Below are positions 56,716 through 64,000 of a stretch of 64,000 nucleotides of DNA, piece after piece. How positions within the stretch are numbered: the stretch's first letter is position 1; the number at the start of each line of letters is the position of its first letter. A program made the translations under genes and the position numbers. The DNA is taken from positions 186,001 to 250,000 of the forward strand of contig NZ_RAZT01000011.1 in the NCBI RefSeq assembly GCF_003626635.1. Direction: 5' to 3'. The DNA comes from Micromonospora musae. Lineage in GTDB: Bacteria; Actinomycetota; Actinomycetes; Mycobacteriales; Micromonosporaceae. A model generated the notes under the pieces. The model was not told the DNA's origin. It saw only the letters and a program-made list of their open reading frames with translations, and did not search any database.

Positions 56716-57255
56716 ATGACCTTGGAACGACCGATCGCCCCGGACCCGTACGAACTGCTGCCGACCGTGCCGTCGTTCACGCTGACCAGCGACGACGTGC
56801 AGAACGGCGAGCCGATGGACGTACGGCACACGCACCCGAGCATGGGCGGTGAAAACCTCTCCCCGCAGCTCACCTGGTCGGACTTCCCGGCCGAGACCAA
56901 GAGCTTCACGGTGACCTGCTACGACCCCGACGCCCCGACGGGCAGCGGTTTCTGGCACTGGGTGCTGGTCAACGTGCCGGCCGGGGTCACCCAGCTGCCG
57001 CGGGGCGCGGGTGGCGGCACGGGTGCCGATCTCGGCGGGGCCTTCTCGGTCCGCAACGACTACGGCGAGCAGGGCTACGGCGGCGCCGCCCCGCCGAGTG
57101 GCGACCGGCCGCACCGGTACGTCTTCGCGGTGCACGCCCTGGACGTGGACCGCCTGGACCTGACCCCGGACGCCACCCCCGCGTACGTCGGCTTCAACCT
57201 GGCCTTCCACACCCTGGCCCGAGCGGTGATCCGCCCGACGTACCAGAGCAAGTGA
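56716..57255 (+). CDS. YbhB/YbcL-type phosphatidylethanolamine-binding protein
   Basis: 179 residues. PEBP ligand-pocket blocks: GGENLSPQLTWSDFP near 44, CYDPDAPTGSGFWHWVL near 68 with DPDAP and the HWV His, and YGGAAPPSGDRPHRYVF near 121. Bacterial members are of unclear function and may inhibit or bind phosphorylated ligands. No signal peptide. Convergent with a methyltransferase over a strong terminator. Confidence 0.92.
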   Translation: MTLERPIAPDPYELLPTVPSFTLTSDDVQNGEPMDVRHTHPSMGGENLSPQLTWSDFPAETKSFTVTCYDPDAPTGSGFWHWVLVNVPAGVTQLPRGAGGGTGADLGGAFSVRNDYGEQGYGGAAPPSGDRPHRYVFAVHALDVDRLDLTPDATPAYVGFNLAFHTLARAVIRPTYQSK

Positions 57256-57265
57256 GCTGAGCCGG

Positions 57266-57329
57266 CCCTCCCCGTGCTCCCGTCGTGGCCCCGCGACGCG
57301 GGACCGCGGACCCGGGAGCACGGGGAGGG
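57266..57329. terminator. Bidirectional terminator, 17-bp perfect stem
   Basis: CCCTCCCCGTGCTCCCG / CGGGAGCACGGGGAGGG (57266-57282, 57313-57329) with a 30-nt GC-rich loop, between two convergent genes. Confidence 0.9.
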
Positions 57330-57347
57330 AGCGCCGAGCGGGCGGAG

Positions 57348-58058
57348 TCAGGCCGGTACGCGCGCCACGGCGAAGACGGACTGCCCGAACGGCGGACGGG
57401 CCAGCTGCTCGGCGGCCTTCGTCGCCGGGAGCACGAGCGTGTCGTAGATCTTGACCATCGGGCCCTCCTTCGGCATCAGCCGGAAGACCTTGGTGGCCAT
57501 GAAGTAGCCGAGCAGGCCGAGCGCGTTCGCGTAGTGCATCTTCTCGACGGTCAGCCCGGCCTCGGTCATCGCCGCCGCGAGCGTCTTCTTCGTGTACCGG
57601 CGGACGTGGCCCGTGGCGATGTCCGCGGGGCTCATGGCGAACTGGAAGGCCGGCACGATGATGATGACCGCGCCGCCGGGCCGGACCAGCTCACGCATGC
57701 TGCTCAGCGCGAGCACGTGGTCCTCGATGTGCTCGAGCACGTTGTACGAGACCGCCGCGCTGTAGCTGCCCCGCTCCGAGTGCGGCAGCAGCATCTCCCG
57801 AACGTCGATGTTCGGCTGGTCGGAGAGGCGCTCCTTCAGCCGGACCAGGCGGTCCGGGTCCGCCTCCGTAGCGGTGAACCGGGGCGCGTGCTCGGCCCAC
57901 TCCAACGCGTAGTCGCCCAGCCCGCTGCCGATCTCGATCGGATCGTCGCCCAGGTACGGCACGGCCAGCTCGACGAACCAGCGGCGGTGATTGACCGCGG
58001 TCGCGAGACCCTCCAGCACCTCGGACTGGACGCGCTGATCACCAGTGATTTCTGCCAT
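57348..58058 (-). CDS. Class I SAM-dependent methyltransferase
   Basis: 236 residues from the ATG at 58058. SAM motif IEIGSGLGDYALEWA near 41, TEADPDRLVRLKERL near 63, SYNVLEHIEDH near 102 and VRPGGAVIIIVPAFQFAM near 124, then GHVRRYTKKTLAAAMTEAGL. This pattern is seen in methyltransferases encoded beside glycosyltransferases, fitting the divergent GT-C gene. Acceptor unknown. Confidence 0.88.
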   Translation of the reverse strand: MAEITGDQRVQSEVLEGLATAVNHRRWFVELAVPYLGDDPIEIGSGLGDYALEWAEHAPRFTATEADPDRLVRLKERLSDQPNIDVREMLLPHSERGSYSAAVSYNVLEHIEDHVLALSSMRELVRPGGAVIIIVPAFQFAMSPADIATGHVRRYTKKTLAAAMTEAGLTVEKMHYANALGLLGYFMATKVFRLMPKEGPMVKIYDTLVLPATKAAEQLARPPFGQSVFAVARVPA

Positions 58059-58243
58059 GCGTCGATTCCTCACGGTATGAACTCGACCCGCGCCTGGACC
58101 GACAGAGTGAATCATCCGCGCGGACGGCAGAAGAATCGGGGGAACCTGATGGCCGAATTGCGGTCGGGGGTGGCGCGTGATCGGCGGTCGGCGAACCCGG
58201 CACATAGTACGGCAGTACCCCGAAACGTGCCACGTGCACGTCT

Positions 58244-58258
58244 TACGCTGACTACGCT
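58244..58258 (+). promoter_or_regulatory. Tandem TACGCT -10-like boxes
   Basis: TACGCT at 58244-58249 and 58253-58258, the latter 10 nt before the ATG of the membrane glycosyltransferase-like gene. No ribosome-binding site is seen; start is leaderless or nearly so. Confidence 0.35.
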
Positions 58259-58268
58259 CCGAATTGTT

Positions 58269-60092
58269 ATGACTACTCCTGATCGGGGCGAGCCCGAAGG
58301 CGACACCGTGGCCGGTGCGTCAGCGGGCGTCGACCGGGGGGAGCGCTCGGGGCGGGGGCGTCGGATCGACCTTCTCGCCGCGCTGAGCTTCGTGGCGTTG
58401 GGCTTCTGGGTGACCGCGCGGCTCTGGCTCGACCCGCGAAATGGCATTCGGGACAACCGGTCGGATCAGGCGCAGTTCGAGTGGATGATGGCGCACGGTG
58501 CGCGGGTCATCACGCAATTCGCATATCCGTTCCACTCGGATCGGATGAATGTGCCGGACGGCGTCAATTTGATGGCCAACACGTCCGTATTATCCGTTTC
58601 GTTGCCGCTGACGCCGGTCACCCTGCTCTTCGGGCCCCGCGCCTCGTTTCTGCTCTTCCTCACCCTCGGAATGATCGCGACCGGAATAGCCTGGTATTTC
58701 CTCTTCTCCCGGGTGCTGATCGGGTCGCGTGGCCCGGCCTGGCTCGGTGCCGCCTTCTGCGCGTTCGCGCCGGCGATGATCTCCCACGCGAACTCGCACC
58801 CGAACATCGTGTCGCAGTTCGTGGTCCCCCTGATCATCTGGCGCACCCTGCGCCTCGCCGAGCCGGGTCGCTGGCTGCGCAACGGGGTCCTGCTCGCACT
58901 GGTGATCGTCTGGCAGGCGTTCCTCAACCTCGAGATCCTGCTGATGACCGCGATCGGGCTGGGCGTGGTGGTGGCGCTGTTCGCCCTCCGCCGGCGGGAC
59001 CTGCGACACCGCGCCCGCCCCTTCCTCGCCGGCCTCGGTGTCGCCGCCGGATTCGCCGCGGTCGCGCTCGCGTACCCGCTCTACGTGCAGTTCTTCGGGC
59101 CGGGGTCGTACCAGGGGCTGTCCCGGCTGATCCGCGGCTACTCGAGCGACCTCGCGTCGTTCGTCGCCTACTCCCGCGAGTCGCTCGCCGGCAGCGCGCG
59201 CACAGCCGAGGGGCTGGCGAAGAACCCGACCGAGGAGAACAGCTTCTTCGGCTGGGCGCTCGTGGTGCTGGTGATCGCCCTGGTCTGGTGGCTGCGGCGC
59301 AACGTGCTGGCGCTCGCCCTGACCGTGCTCGGACTGCTCTTCGCGGTGCTCTCCCTCGGCCGCGAGGTGATCTTCGACGGCCGGGAGACCGGTGTGCCGA
59401 GCCTCTGGGCCCTCCTCGAGGACCTGCCGATCCTGCACTCGGTGGTGCCGACCCGGTGGGCGTTGGCGCTCACCCCGATCATCGGGCTGCTGCTCGCGCT
59501 CGGTGCCGAGCGCGCCCGGCAGCTGGCCGTACGACATTCGCGGGCGCGACCCCGGATCCGCTTCTGGACGGTGACGGTGCTCGCCATGGCGCTGCTGCCG
59601 CTGCTGCCGACCCCGCTGCCGGCGACCCACCTCGACCCGGTCCCCACCTTCGTCACCTCCGGCGCCTGGCGCCCGTACGTGGCGGGCGGCCGCAGCGTGG
59701 TCACGCTGCCGCTGCCGGACACCAACTACGCCGAGCCGCTGCGCTGGTCGGCCGTCACCCGACTGGAGATGCCCCTGGCGCGGGGCTACTTCCTCGGGCC
59801 GGACGACCGGCCGCACGCGCAGGAGCGCGGCGCGGCCCTCTTCACCGCGCCGCCGCGCCCCACCAGCAGCTTCTTCACGGTGATCCGGCAAACCGGGGCA
59901 GTGCCGCCCATAACCCCGCAGAGCCGGGTGAACGCGGTGGACGACCTGCGGTACTGGCGGGCCGGCGTGGTGATCCTCGGGCGGCACCGCAACGCCGACG
60001 CGCTCCGCCGGGGAATGACCGAACTGACCGGGATCCAGCCAGTCTTCACCAGGGGCGTCTGGCTCTGGGACGTCCGCCCGCTGACCGACTGA
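58269..60092 (+). CDS. GT-C-fold-like membrane protein
   Basis: 607 residues from the ATG at 58269; longer in-frame readings upstream cross another gene and are unlikely. About 11-12 transmembrane helices with a large extracellular loop after the first (GIRDNRSDQAQFEWMMAH near 60, an acidic pair typical of GT-C enzymes) and a C-terminal extracytoplasmic domain (from about 470) with VTLPLPDTNYAEPLRW. Could be a lipid-linked sugar transferase, but donor and acceptor are unknown. Ends 6 bp before a convergent iron gene. Confidence 0.75.
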   Translation: MTTPDRGEPEGDTVAGASAGVDRGERSGRGRRIDLLAALSFVALGFWVTARLWLDPRNGIRDNRSDQAQFEWMMAHGARVITQFAYPFHSDRMNVPDGVNLMANTSVLSVSLPLTPVTLLFGPRASFLLFLTLGMIATGIAWYFLFSRVLIGSRGPAWLGAAFCAFAPAMISHANSHPNIVSQFVVPLIIWRTLRLAEPGRWLRNGVLLALVIVWQAFLNLEILLMTAIGLGVVVALFALRRRDLRHRARPFLAGLGVAAGFAAVALAYPLYVQFFGPGSYQGLSRLIRGYSSDLASFVAYSRESLAGSARTAEGLAKNPTEENSFFGWALVVLVIALVWWLRRNVLALALTVLGLLFAVLSLGREVIFDGRETGVPSLWALLEDLPILHSVVPTRWALALTPIIGLLLALGAERARQLAVRHSRARPRIRFWTVTVLAMALLPLLPTPLPATHLDPVPTFVTSGAWRPYVAGGRSVVTLPLPDTNYAEPLRWSAVTRLEMPLARGYFLGPDDRPHAQERGAALFTAPPRPTSSFFTVIRQTGAVPPITPQSRVNAVDDLRYWRAGVVILGRHRNADALRRGMTELTGIQPVFTRGVWLWDVRPLTD

Positions 60093-60098
60093 GCGCGG

Positions 60099-60920
60099 TC
60101 AGGCGTCGCGGACGCAGCAGCCCCGGCAGACCTTCGGCTGGGGCAGGGTGAAGGCGAGGCAACAGGTGCGGCGCTGCACGGTCGGCTCGCCGCCGGGCCC
60201 GGGGACCAGCTCGACCAGGTCCTGCACGCCGAGGGCGTCGAGCAGGGTCGAGATCGTCTCCGCCGACGGGCCGGGCAGCCCGTCCGCAGCGCGCAGGATC
60301 CCGGCCGAGATGCCGGAGGCCACCGAGCCGAGGAGCGTACGGGTGCCGATCCGCACTTCCGCCTGGATCGCCCTGATCATCGGCAGCAGGTGGGCGTCGA
60401 GCAGCGAGGCGCGGAGCACGTCGAGCAGCTCGGTCTCGTCGGCCACCACCCGCACCCGGGGGCCGCCGGTCAGCGCGAGCGGGTCGCCGGGGAGCACCGC
60501 CACGGTGGTCGAGTGGCGCAGGCCGAAGGTGAGCAGCGCGCTGGGATCGTCGAAGTGGACCAGGACGGTGGACGGGTCCAGCAGCGGCACCCGCCGGGCC
60601 GAGGCCCAGCCGAGCGCTGCCGGCAGACTGCACCAGTAGCTGTAGGACTTCCAGGCCAGCGCGGCGCAGGCGTGCGGGGTGCCGTTCCAGCGCTGGGCGG
60701 CCGAGTGCAGGAAATCCGGCAGCCGGGAACCGTCGACGAGAGTGGTGGCGGGAATCCAGCCGAGCTCGTCGGCGACCGTGAGGCCGGGCGCGAGGCCGGG
60801 GATCTCGTCGGTGCCGAACATGGCGCGCAGCGCCGCCGTGACCGGAGCCAGCGGGGCGGCTGCGAGATCGCGGCTCGGCATCACCGCTGTCACTCGATCA
60901 TCCCCGTCCCCCGTGGTCAT
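60099..60920 (-). CDS. FhuF-like [2Fe-2S] ferric siderophore reductase family protein
   Basis: 273 residues. C-terminal cluster-ligand motif CCLAFTLPQPKVCRGCC (four Cys as CC-x10-C-x2-C) as in FhuF reductases that release iron from ferric siderophores in the cytosol. The middle carries HACAALAWKSYSYWCSLPAALG near 110. ATG at 60920 is 9 bp from an iron box, so expression should rise in iron limitation through an IdeR/DmdR repressor. Alternative start ATG at 60881. Confidence 0.85.
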   Translation of the reverse strand: MTTGDGDDRVTAVMPSRDLAAAPLAPVTAALRAMFGTDEIPGLAPGLTVADELGWIPATTLVDGSRLPDFLHSAAQRWNGTPHACAALAWKSYSYWCSLPAALGWASARRVPLLDPSTVLVHFDDPSALLTFGLRHSTTVAVLPGDPLALTGGPRVRVVADETELLDVLRASLLDAHLLPMIRAIQAEVRIGTRTLLGSVASGISAGILRAADGLPGPSAETISTLLDALGVQDLVELVPGPGGEPTVQRRTCCLAFTLPQPKVCRGCCVRDA

Positions 60921-60929
60921 CAGTTGAGC

Positions 60930-60948
60930 TAAGGCTAGCCTAACCACA
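60930..60948 (-). promoter_or_regulatory. IdeR/DmdR-type iron box
   Basis: On the minus strand TGTGGTTAGGCTAGCCTTA matches the actinobacterial iron box TTAGGTTAGGCTAACCTAA at 14 of 19 positions and covers the probable -10 region (TAGCCT) of the FhuF-like gene. Confidence 0.75.
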
Positions 60949-61112
60949 GCTCGCCGCTCCCGGGAAGGTCGGATTCCGGCGGATCCAGAGGTCTTGGTCA
61001 CCTCGGCGAATCCCTGTACGCGCAGGTCGCGGCGTTCGTGCCCGCCGTTACTACCCCCGCCGGTACCGGAAAAACGCACGGTGCCCGCCGGTCGGCGCCG
61101 AAGGATCGACGG

Positions 61113-61140
61113 TTGTCGGTGCATTGTCAAGCACATTGTC
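61113..61140 (+). promoter_or_regulatory. Three helically phased TTGTC repeats
   Basis: TTGTC at 61113, 61124 and 61136, spaced 11 and 12 bp, about 75-100 bp before the XRE-deformylase start. Possible binding site for its own HTH. A candidate promoter, TTGTTC (61162-61167) and GATACT (61187-61192), lies downstream. Confidence 0.45.
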
Positions 61141-61211
61141 GGCAAGGTGGCAGTTTTGTGTTTGTTCGGCCACGGAACGTGAAACTGATACTCCCGGCCA
61201 CGAGGAAGCCG

Positions 61212-62735
61212 ATGACCACCTCACCCCTCGATCGTGCTGTCGACTCCTTCGCCGCCGAACTCGCGCGGCACCGAACCGGACGGGGGCTGTCCAAGAAACA
61301 GCTGGCCGTGCTGATGGGCTTCGACCCCTCGTACGTCAGCCACGTCGAGGGGCGGCGACACCGCCCGACCGAGGACTTCGCCCGGCGGGCCGAGGCCGTC
61401 CTGGAGGCCGGCGGCGCGATCTGGCAGCGCTTCCGTGAGTACGACGACGCACGGCAGGCCCGCAACGGACACGCGCACCGGGACCTGCCCCTGCCCGGTC
61501 AGTGGCTTCCCCCCGGCACCGGCCTGATCGTCGAGCGTGAATCCGCCACCCTCAGCCACAGCGACGAGGGCTACCGGTGCGTGATCCGGCGGGAGCTCTA
61601 CAACGCCGGCACCGAGCCCGTCACCCGCTACCTGGTGCGGGTGGCAGTCGACCGCTACCCGAACGACCCCGGGCGCTCCAATCGGCACCACCGGGAACAT
61701 CCGCTCACCTTCGCGGAGCTTCAACTGCGCGCGTACCGGGACGACGGCGGCGAGCGCGAGCCGATGCACTGGCGGGCCAAGCACGACCGGGACGCGTTCA
61801 AGGAGGTCTGGCTCCTCTTCGACAACGGCGAACGCCGCTTCCCGCTCTACCCGGGCGACCGCGCCACCATCGAGTACGCCTACCGCGTCGGGGCGGAGAA
61901 GTGGGGACCCTGGTTCCAGCGGGCGGTCCGGCTACCCACCCGGCACCTCGCCGTACGCCTCGATCTTCCGGCGGCCCTCGACCCGCAGGTCTGGGGCGCG
62001 GAGACCTCGCTCTCGGCGGAGGAGGGCCCGCTGCGAACCCCCGTGCAGCGGCACGACGAGGGCCACCGCGCGATCTTCGAGTGGGAGACCGAGGACCCGC
62101 CGCTGAACGCCCGCTACCGGATGCAGTGGCGGTTCCGGGCCCGGCCGGAGCCGGAGCACGACAGCCCGCTGGACGGCCGGATCCGCCCGAGCGACCGGAT
62201 GCGTGCCCTGGGGGTGGTGCAGCGCGGCGACGACCAGCTGCGGCAACCGGCCCGCCCGCTCGACCTGCCCGCCGAGGAGCCCGCCGCCCGGGGCATCGTC
62301 GACCGGCTCAGCGCCACCCTCGTCCGCCTCGACGAACTGCATCCGTTCAGCAAGGGGGTCGGGATCGCCGCTCCGCAGCTCGGCGTCGCCCGGGCGGTGG
62401 CCGTGGTCCGGCCCCCGGACCGGAACGCCGAACCGGTGGTACTGCTCAACCCCCGGGTGGTCGAGGTGTCGCCCGACACGGACGAGCAGTACGAGGGCTG
62501 CCTCTCCTTCTTCGACCACCGCGGTCTCGTGCCGAGGCCGCTGCGGATCGACGTGGAGCACGACCAGTGGGACGGCAGCCGGATCATCACCTCGTTCGAG
62601 TACGGGATGGCTCGGCTCGTCGCACACGAGATCGACCACCTGGAGGGGCGGCTCTACGTCGACCGGATGACGCCAGGCGTGCCGCTGGTCCCGGTGGAGG
62701 AGTACCGCGAGACCGGCCGTCCCTGGCGGTACTGA
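61212..62735 (+). CDS. XRE helix-turn-helix protein fused to a peptide deformylase
   Basis: 507 residues from the ATG at 61212 (GAGGA 5 nt upstream). Residues about 10-65: XRE HTH (LSKKQLAVLMGFDPSYVSHV, then EGRRHRPTEDFARRAEAVL). Residues about 80-330: unassigned beta-rich middle with HWRAKHDRDAFKEVWLLFD. Residues about 355-505: peptide deformylase with all three motifs, GVGIAAPQ near 382, EGCLS near 428 and HEIDH near 472, so the metal site (Cys, two His) and Glu are intact. It could deformylate peptides or use the fold for another hydrolysis; DNA binding suggests autoregulation. Convergent with the flavohemoglobin gene. Confidence 0.88.
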   Translation: MTTSPLDRAVDSFAAELARHRTGRGLSKKQLAVLMGFDPSYVSHVEGRRHRPTEDFARRAEAVLEAGGAIWQRFREYDDARQARNGHAHRDLPLPGQWLPPGTGLIVERESATLSHSDEGYRCVIRRELYNAGTEPVTRYLVRVAVDRYPNDPGRSNRHHREHPLTFAELQLRAYRDDGGEREPMHWRAKHDRDAFKEVWLLFDNGERRFPLYPGDRATIEYAYRVGAEKWGPWFQRAVRLPTRHLAVRLDLPAALDPQVWGAETSLSAEEGPLRTPVQRHDEGHRAIFEWETEDPPLNARYRMQWRFRARPEPEHDSPLDGRIRPSDRMRALGVVQRGDDQLRQPARPLDLPAEEPAARGIVDRLSATLVRLDELHPFSKGVGIAAPQLGVARAVAVVRPPDRNAEPVVLLNPRVVEVSPDTDEQYEGCLSFFDHRGLVPRPLRIDVEHDQWDGSRIITSFEYGMARLVAHEIDHLEGRLYVDRMTPGVPLVPVEEYRETGRPWRY

Positions 62736-62773
62736 CTTCCGCACCCGGTGGCGAGCCGGGGCGGGGGCGGGGG

Positions 62774-62813
62774 CCGGGGTGCGTGCCCCAGGGGGCAGGG
62801 GCACGCACCCCGG
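62774..62813. terminator. Bidirectional terminator, 16-bp perfect stem
   Basis: CCGGGGTGCGTGCCCC / GGGGCACGCACCCCGG (62774-62789, 62798-62813) between two convergent genes. Confidence 0.9.
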
Positions 62814-62830
62814 ATGGGGGGAGGAAAGTC

Positions 62831-63946
62831 TCAGAGCTCGCCGAACGTGTCGTACCGGATGTGCGGCGGCGGTACGTCGTCCGCCGCGAGCACCCGCAGC
62901 GTCGACCGGACCATGGGCGCCGACCCGGAGACGTAGCAGTCGTGCCCCGTCCACGGGCCGTACCGGCCGAGCACATCCGCGATCTCGCCCAGCTCACCGT
63001 CGAAGTCCGGGTCCTCGCTGCACGCCGGAGTGACCGACAGCCACGGGTGCGCGGCGACCAGCTCGCGGAGCCCGGCCAGACCGTAGAGATCCGCCTCCTG
63101 CCGGGCGCCGTAGAAGACGTGCACCCAGCGGGTGCGGTTGTAGGTGACCAGCTCCTCAACCAGCGCCTTGATCGGAGCGAGCCCGACCCCACCGGCCACA
63201 CAGAGGAGGTCCCGCTCGGAGGTCCGATCCAGGGTCATCGAGCCCATCGGAGCGGCGAGTCGGAGCAGGTCCCCCGGCTTCACCCGGCGAACCAGCGCCC
63301 CGGAGACCCAGCCGGCGCCGGAGGAGCGGACGTGGAACTCCAGCACGTTCTCCTCGTTCGGGGCGTTCGCCACCGAGTACGTCCGCCACACCCTCGGGTG
63401 GTAACGCGGAACCTCCAGGCTCACGTACTGGCCGGCCTTCCAGGCCATCGGGTGCTGGAGCGCGCGTACGGTCAGCACCGCCGTGTCCGCCCCGTGCCGC
63501 TCGTGGGTCAGCACCTCCGCGTGCCAGAACGGCGGGTTCTCGTCGGCCGCCGCGCCGGCCAGCATCTTCTCCGAGATCGCCGCGTACGCGTCCCGCCACG
63601 CCTGGTCGTACTCCAGGTTCCAGCCGTCGCCGGCGGTGCTGCGGAGCGCGTCCATGAGGGCGACCCCCATCGTCGCGTAGTTCTCCGCCGCCACGTGGTA
63701 TTTGCGGTGGTCGCGGCCGAGCGCGCGGAGGAACTCGTCGAAGCTCTCCGGATCGCCGACGGTGTGGATCGCCGTGATGATCGCTTCCAGCAGCCGGTCA
63801 CCCTGCCCGGTCATCTGCACCGGGAAGAGCTGCCGCAGCTCCGGGTCGAGCAGGAACAGCCGCGCGTAGAAGTGCTCGCTGAGCCGCTCCCGGTGCTCCT
63901 CGACCAGGGTCCAGCTCTCCTTCAGCAGTCGCGCGAAGTTCTCCAT
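62831..63946 (-). CDS. Flavohemoglobin, probable nitric oxide dioxygenase
   Basis: 371 residues from the ATG at 63946 (GGGAG 8 nt upstream). Globin domain (1-135) with B10 Tyr in SEHFYARLF, E7 Gln in MTGQGDRLLEAI and proximal His in HRKYHV; then FAD domain with RTYSVAN near 197 and NAD domain with CVAGGVGLAPIKALVEE near 256 and the C-terminal YVSGSAPMVRSTL. Converts NO plus O2 to nitrate using NAD(P)H. Total length is slightly shorter than the usual 390-400 residues. Confidence 0.92.
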   Translation of the reverse strand: MENFARLLKESWTLVEEHRERLSEHFYARLFLLDPELRQLFPVQMTGQGDRLLEAIITAIHTVGDPESFDEFLRALGRDHRKYHVAAENYATMGVALMDALRSTAGDGWNLEYDQAWRDAYAAISEKMLAGAAADENPPFWHAEVLTHERHGADTAVLTVRALQHPMAWKAGQYVSLEVPRYHPRVWRTYSVANAPNEENVLEFHVRSSGAGWVSGALVRRVKPGDLLRLAAPMGSMTLDRTSERDLLCVAGGVGLAPIKALVEELVTYNRTRWVHVFYGARQEADLYGLAGLRELVAAHPWLSVTPACSEDPDFDGELGEIADVLGRYGPWTGHDCYVSGSAPMVRSTLRVLAADDVPPPHIRYDTFGEL

Positions 63947-64000
63947 GCCGGTCGCTCCCTCTCCTGACGGCGAATGGGGCGAGCACAGAATGTCCACGGA

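Noticed and set aside
57285..58268. In-frame extension of the GT-C-like gene back to 57285
   Set aside because: The added stretch runs antisense through a clear methyltransferase gene and is Arg/His-rich; the ATG at 58269 with an adjacent -10 box is preferred.

Overview
High-GC, strongly third-position-G/C coding, GTG/TTG starts, leaderless promoters, SigE-family ECF factor, LCP proteins, DUF5926 and short repeats encoding the peptide SARNELASPA point to an actinobacterium of the Micromonosporaceae, most likely Micromonospora (inference). The window is ordinary chromosome: no transposase, integrase, CRISPR array, rRNA or biosynthetic megasynthase is visible. There are about 58 ordinary protein genes, four very short leader ORFs, one tRNA-Ser(UGA), about a dozen intrinsic hairpin terminators, two MITE-like elements and one tRNA-flanked mini-island.

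Layout. 1-8.6 kb: truncated prephenate dehydratase (pheA), lipoprotein, ACT, PAS and NERD-like proteins, arginine deiminase (arcA), DUF5926, a histidine kinase translationally coupled to an anti-sigma-type ATPase, a glycerophosphodiesterase and a rhodanese separated by a 79-bp MITE-like element. 8.6-13.6 kb: three tandem LytR-CpsA-Psr ligases and a UDP-glucuronate-decarboxylase-like SDR (cell-wall glycopolymer attachment). 13.7-26.6 kb: two solute:sodium symporter modules (ActP+DUF485, and a second symporter with a small two-helix partner), flavin reductase, alpha/beta hydrolase, an ABC exporter, a SigE-type sigma factor with its membrane partner, a DnaA-box cluster, DUF5701 and a LytS/LytTR two-component pair.

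26.6-35.3 kb: sugar-1-phosphate transferase, Fpg glycosylase, a GT4 glycosyltransferase preceded by a repeat-built leader ORF, then a compact operon of nucleotidyltransferase, glycerol-1-phosphate-dehydrogenase-like enzyme and CDP-alcohol phosphotransferase that looks like a complete but unassigned CDP-polyol pathway; Nudix and CBS proteins follow. 35.5-46.3 kb: PLP aminotransferase, CorA, cyclophilin, rhomboid, PH-domain protein, thiolase, an OmpR/HK pair and a lipoprotein whose upstream region is a 163-bp inverted-repeat element. 46.4-52.8 kb: secreted SGNH hydrolase with a ricin lectin domain, GT39- and GT2-type glycosyltransferases, and soxR (with a palindromic operator) overlapping a quinone oxidoreductase tail-to-tail.

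53-64 kb: tRNA-Ser(UGA) followed 1.05 kb later by a second copy of its 3' end plus terminator, with one DUF3800 gene between; two methyltransferases, membrane proteins, a PEBP-family protein, a FhuF-like iron protein under an iron box, an unusual XRE-HTH / peptide-deformylase fusion with phased repeats upstream, and a flavohemoglobin. The most novel candidates are the XRE-deformylase fusion, the CDP-polyol operon, the tRNA mini-island and the repeat-encoded leader ORFs.
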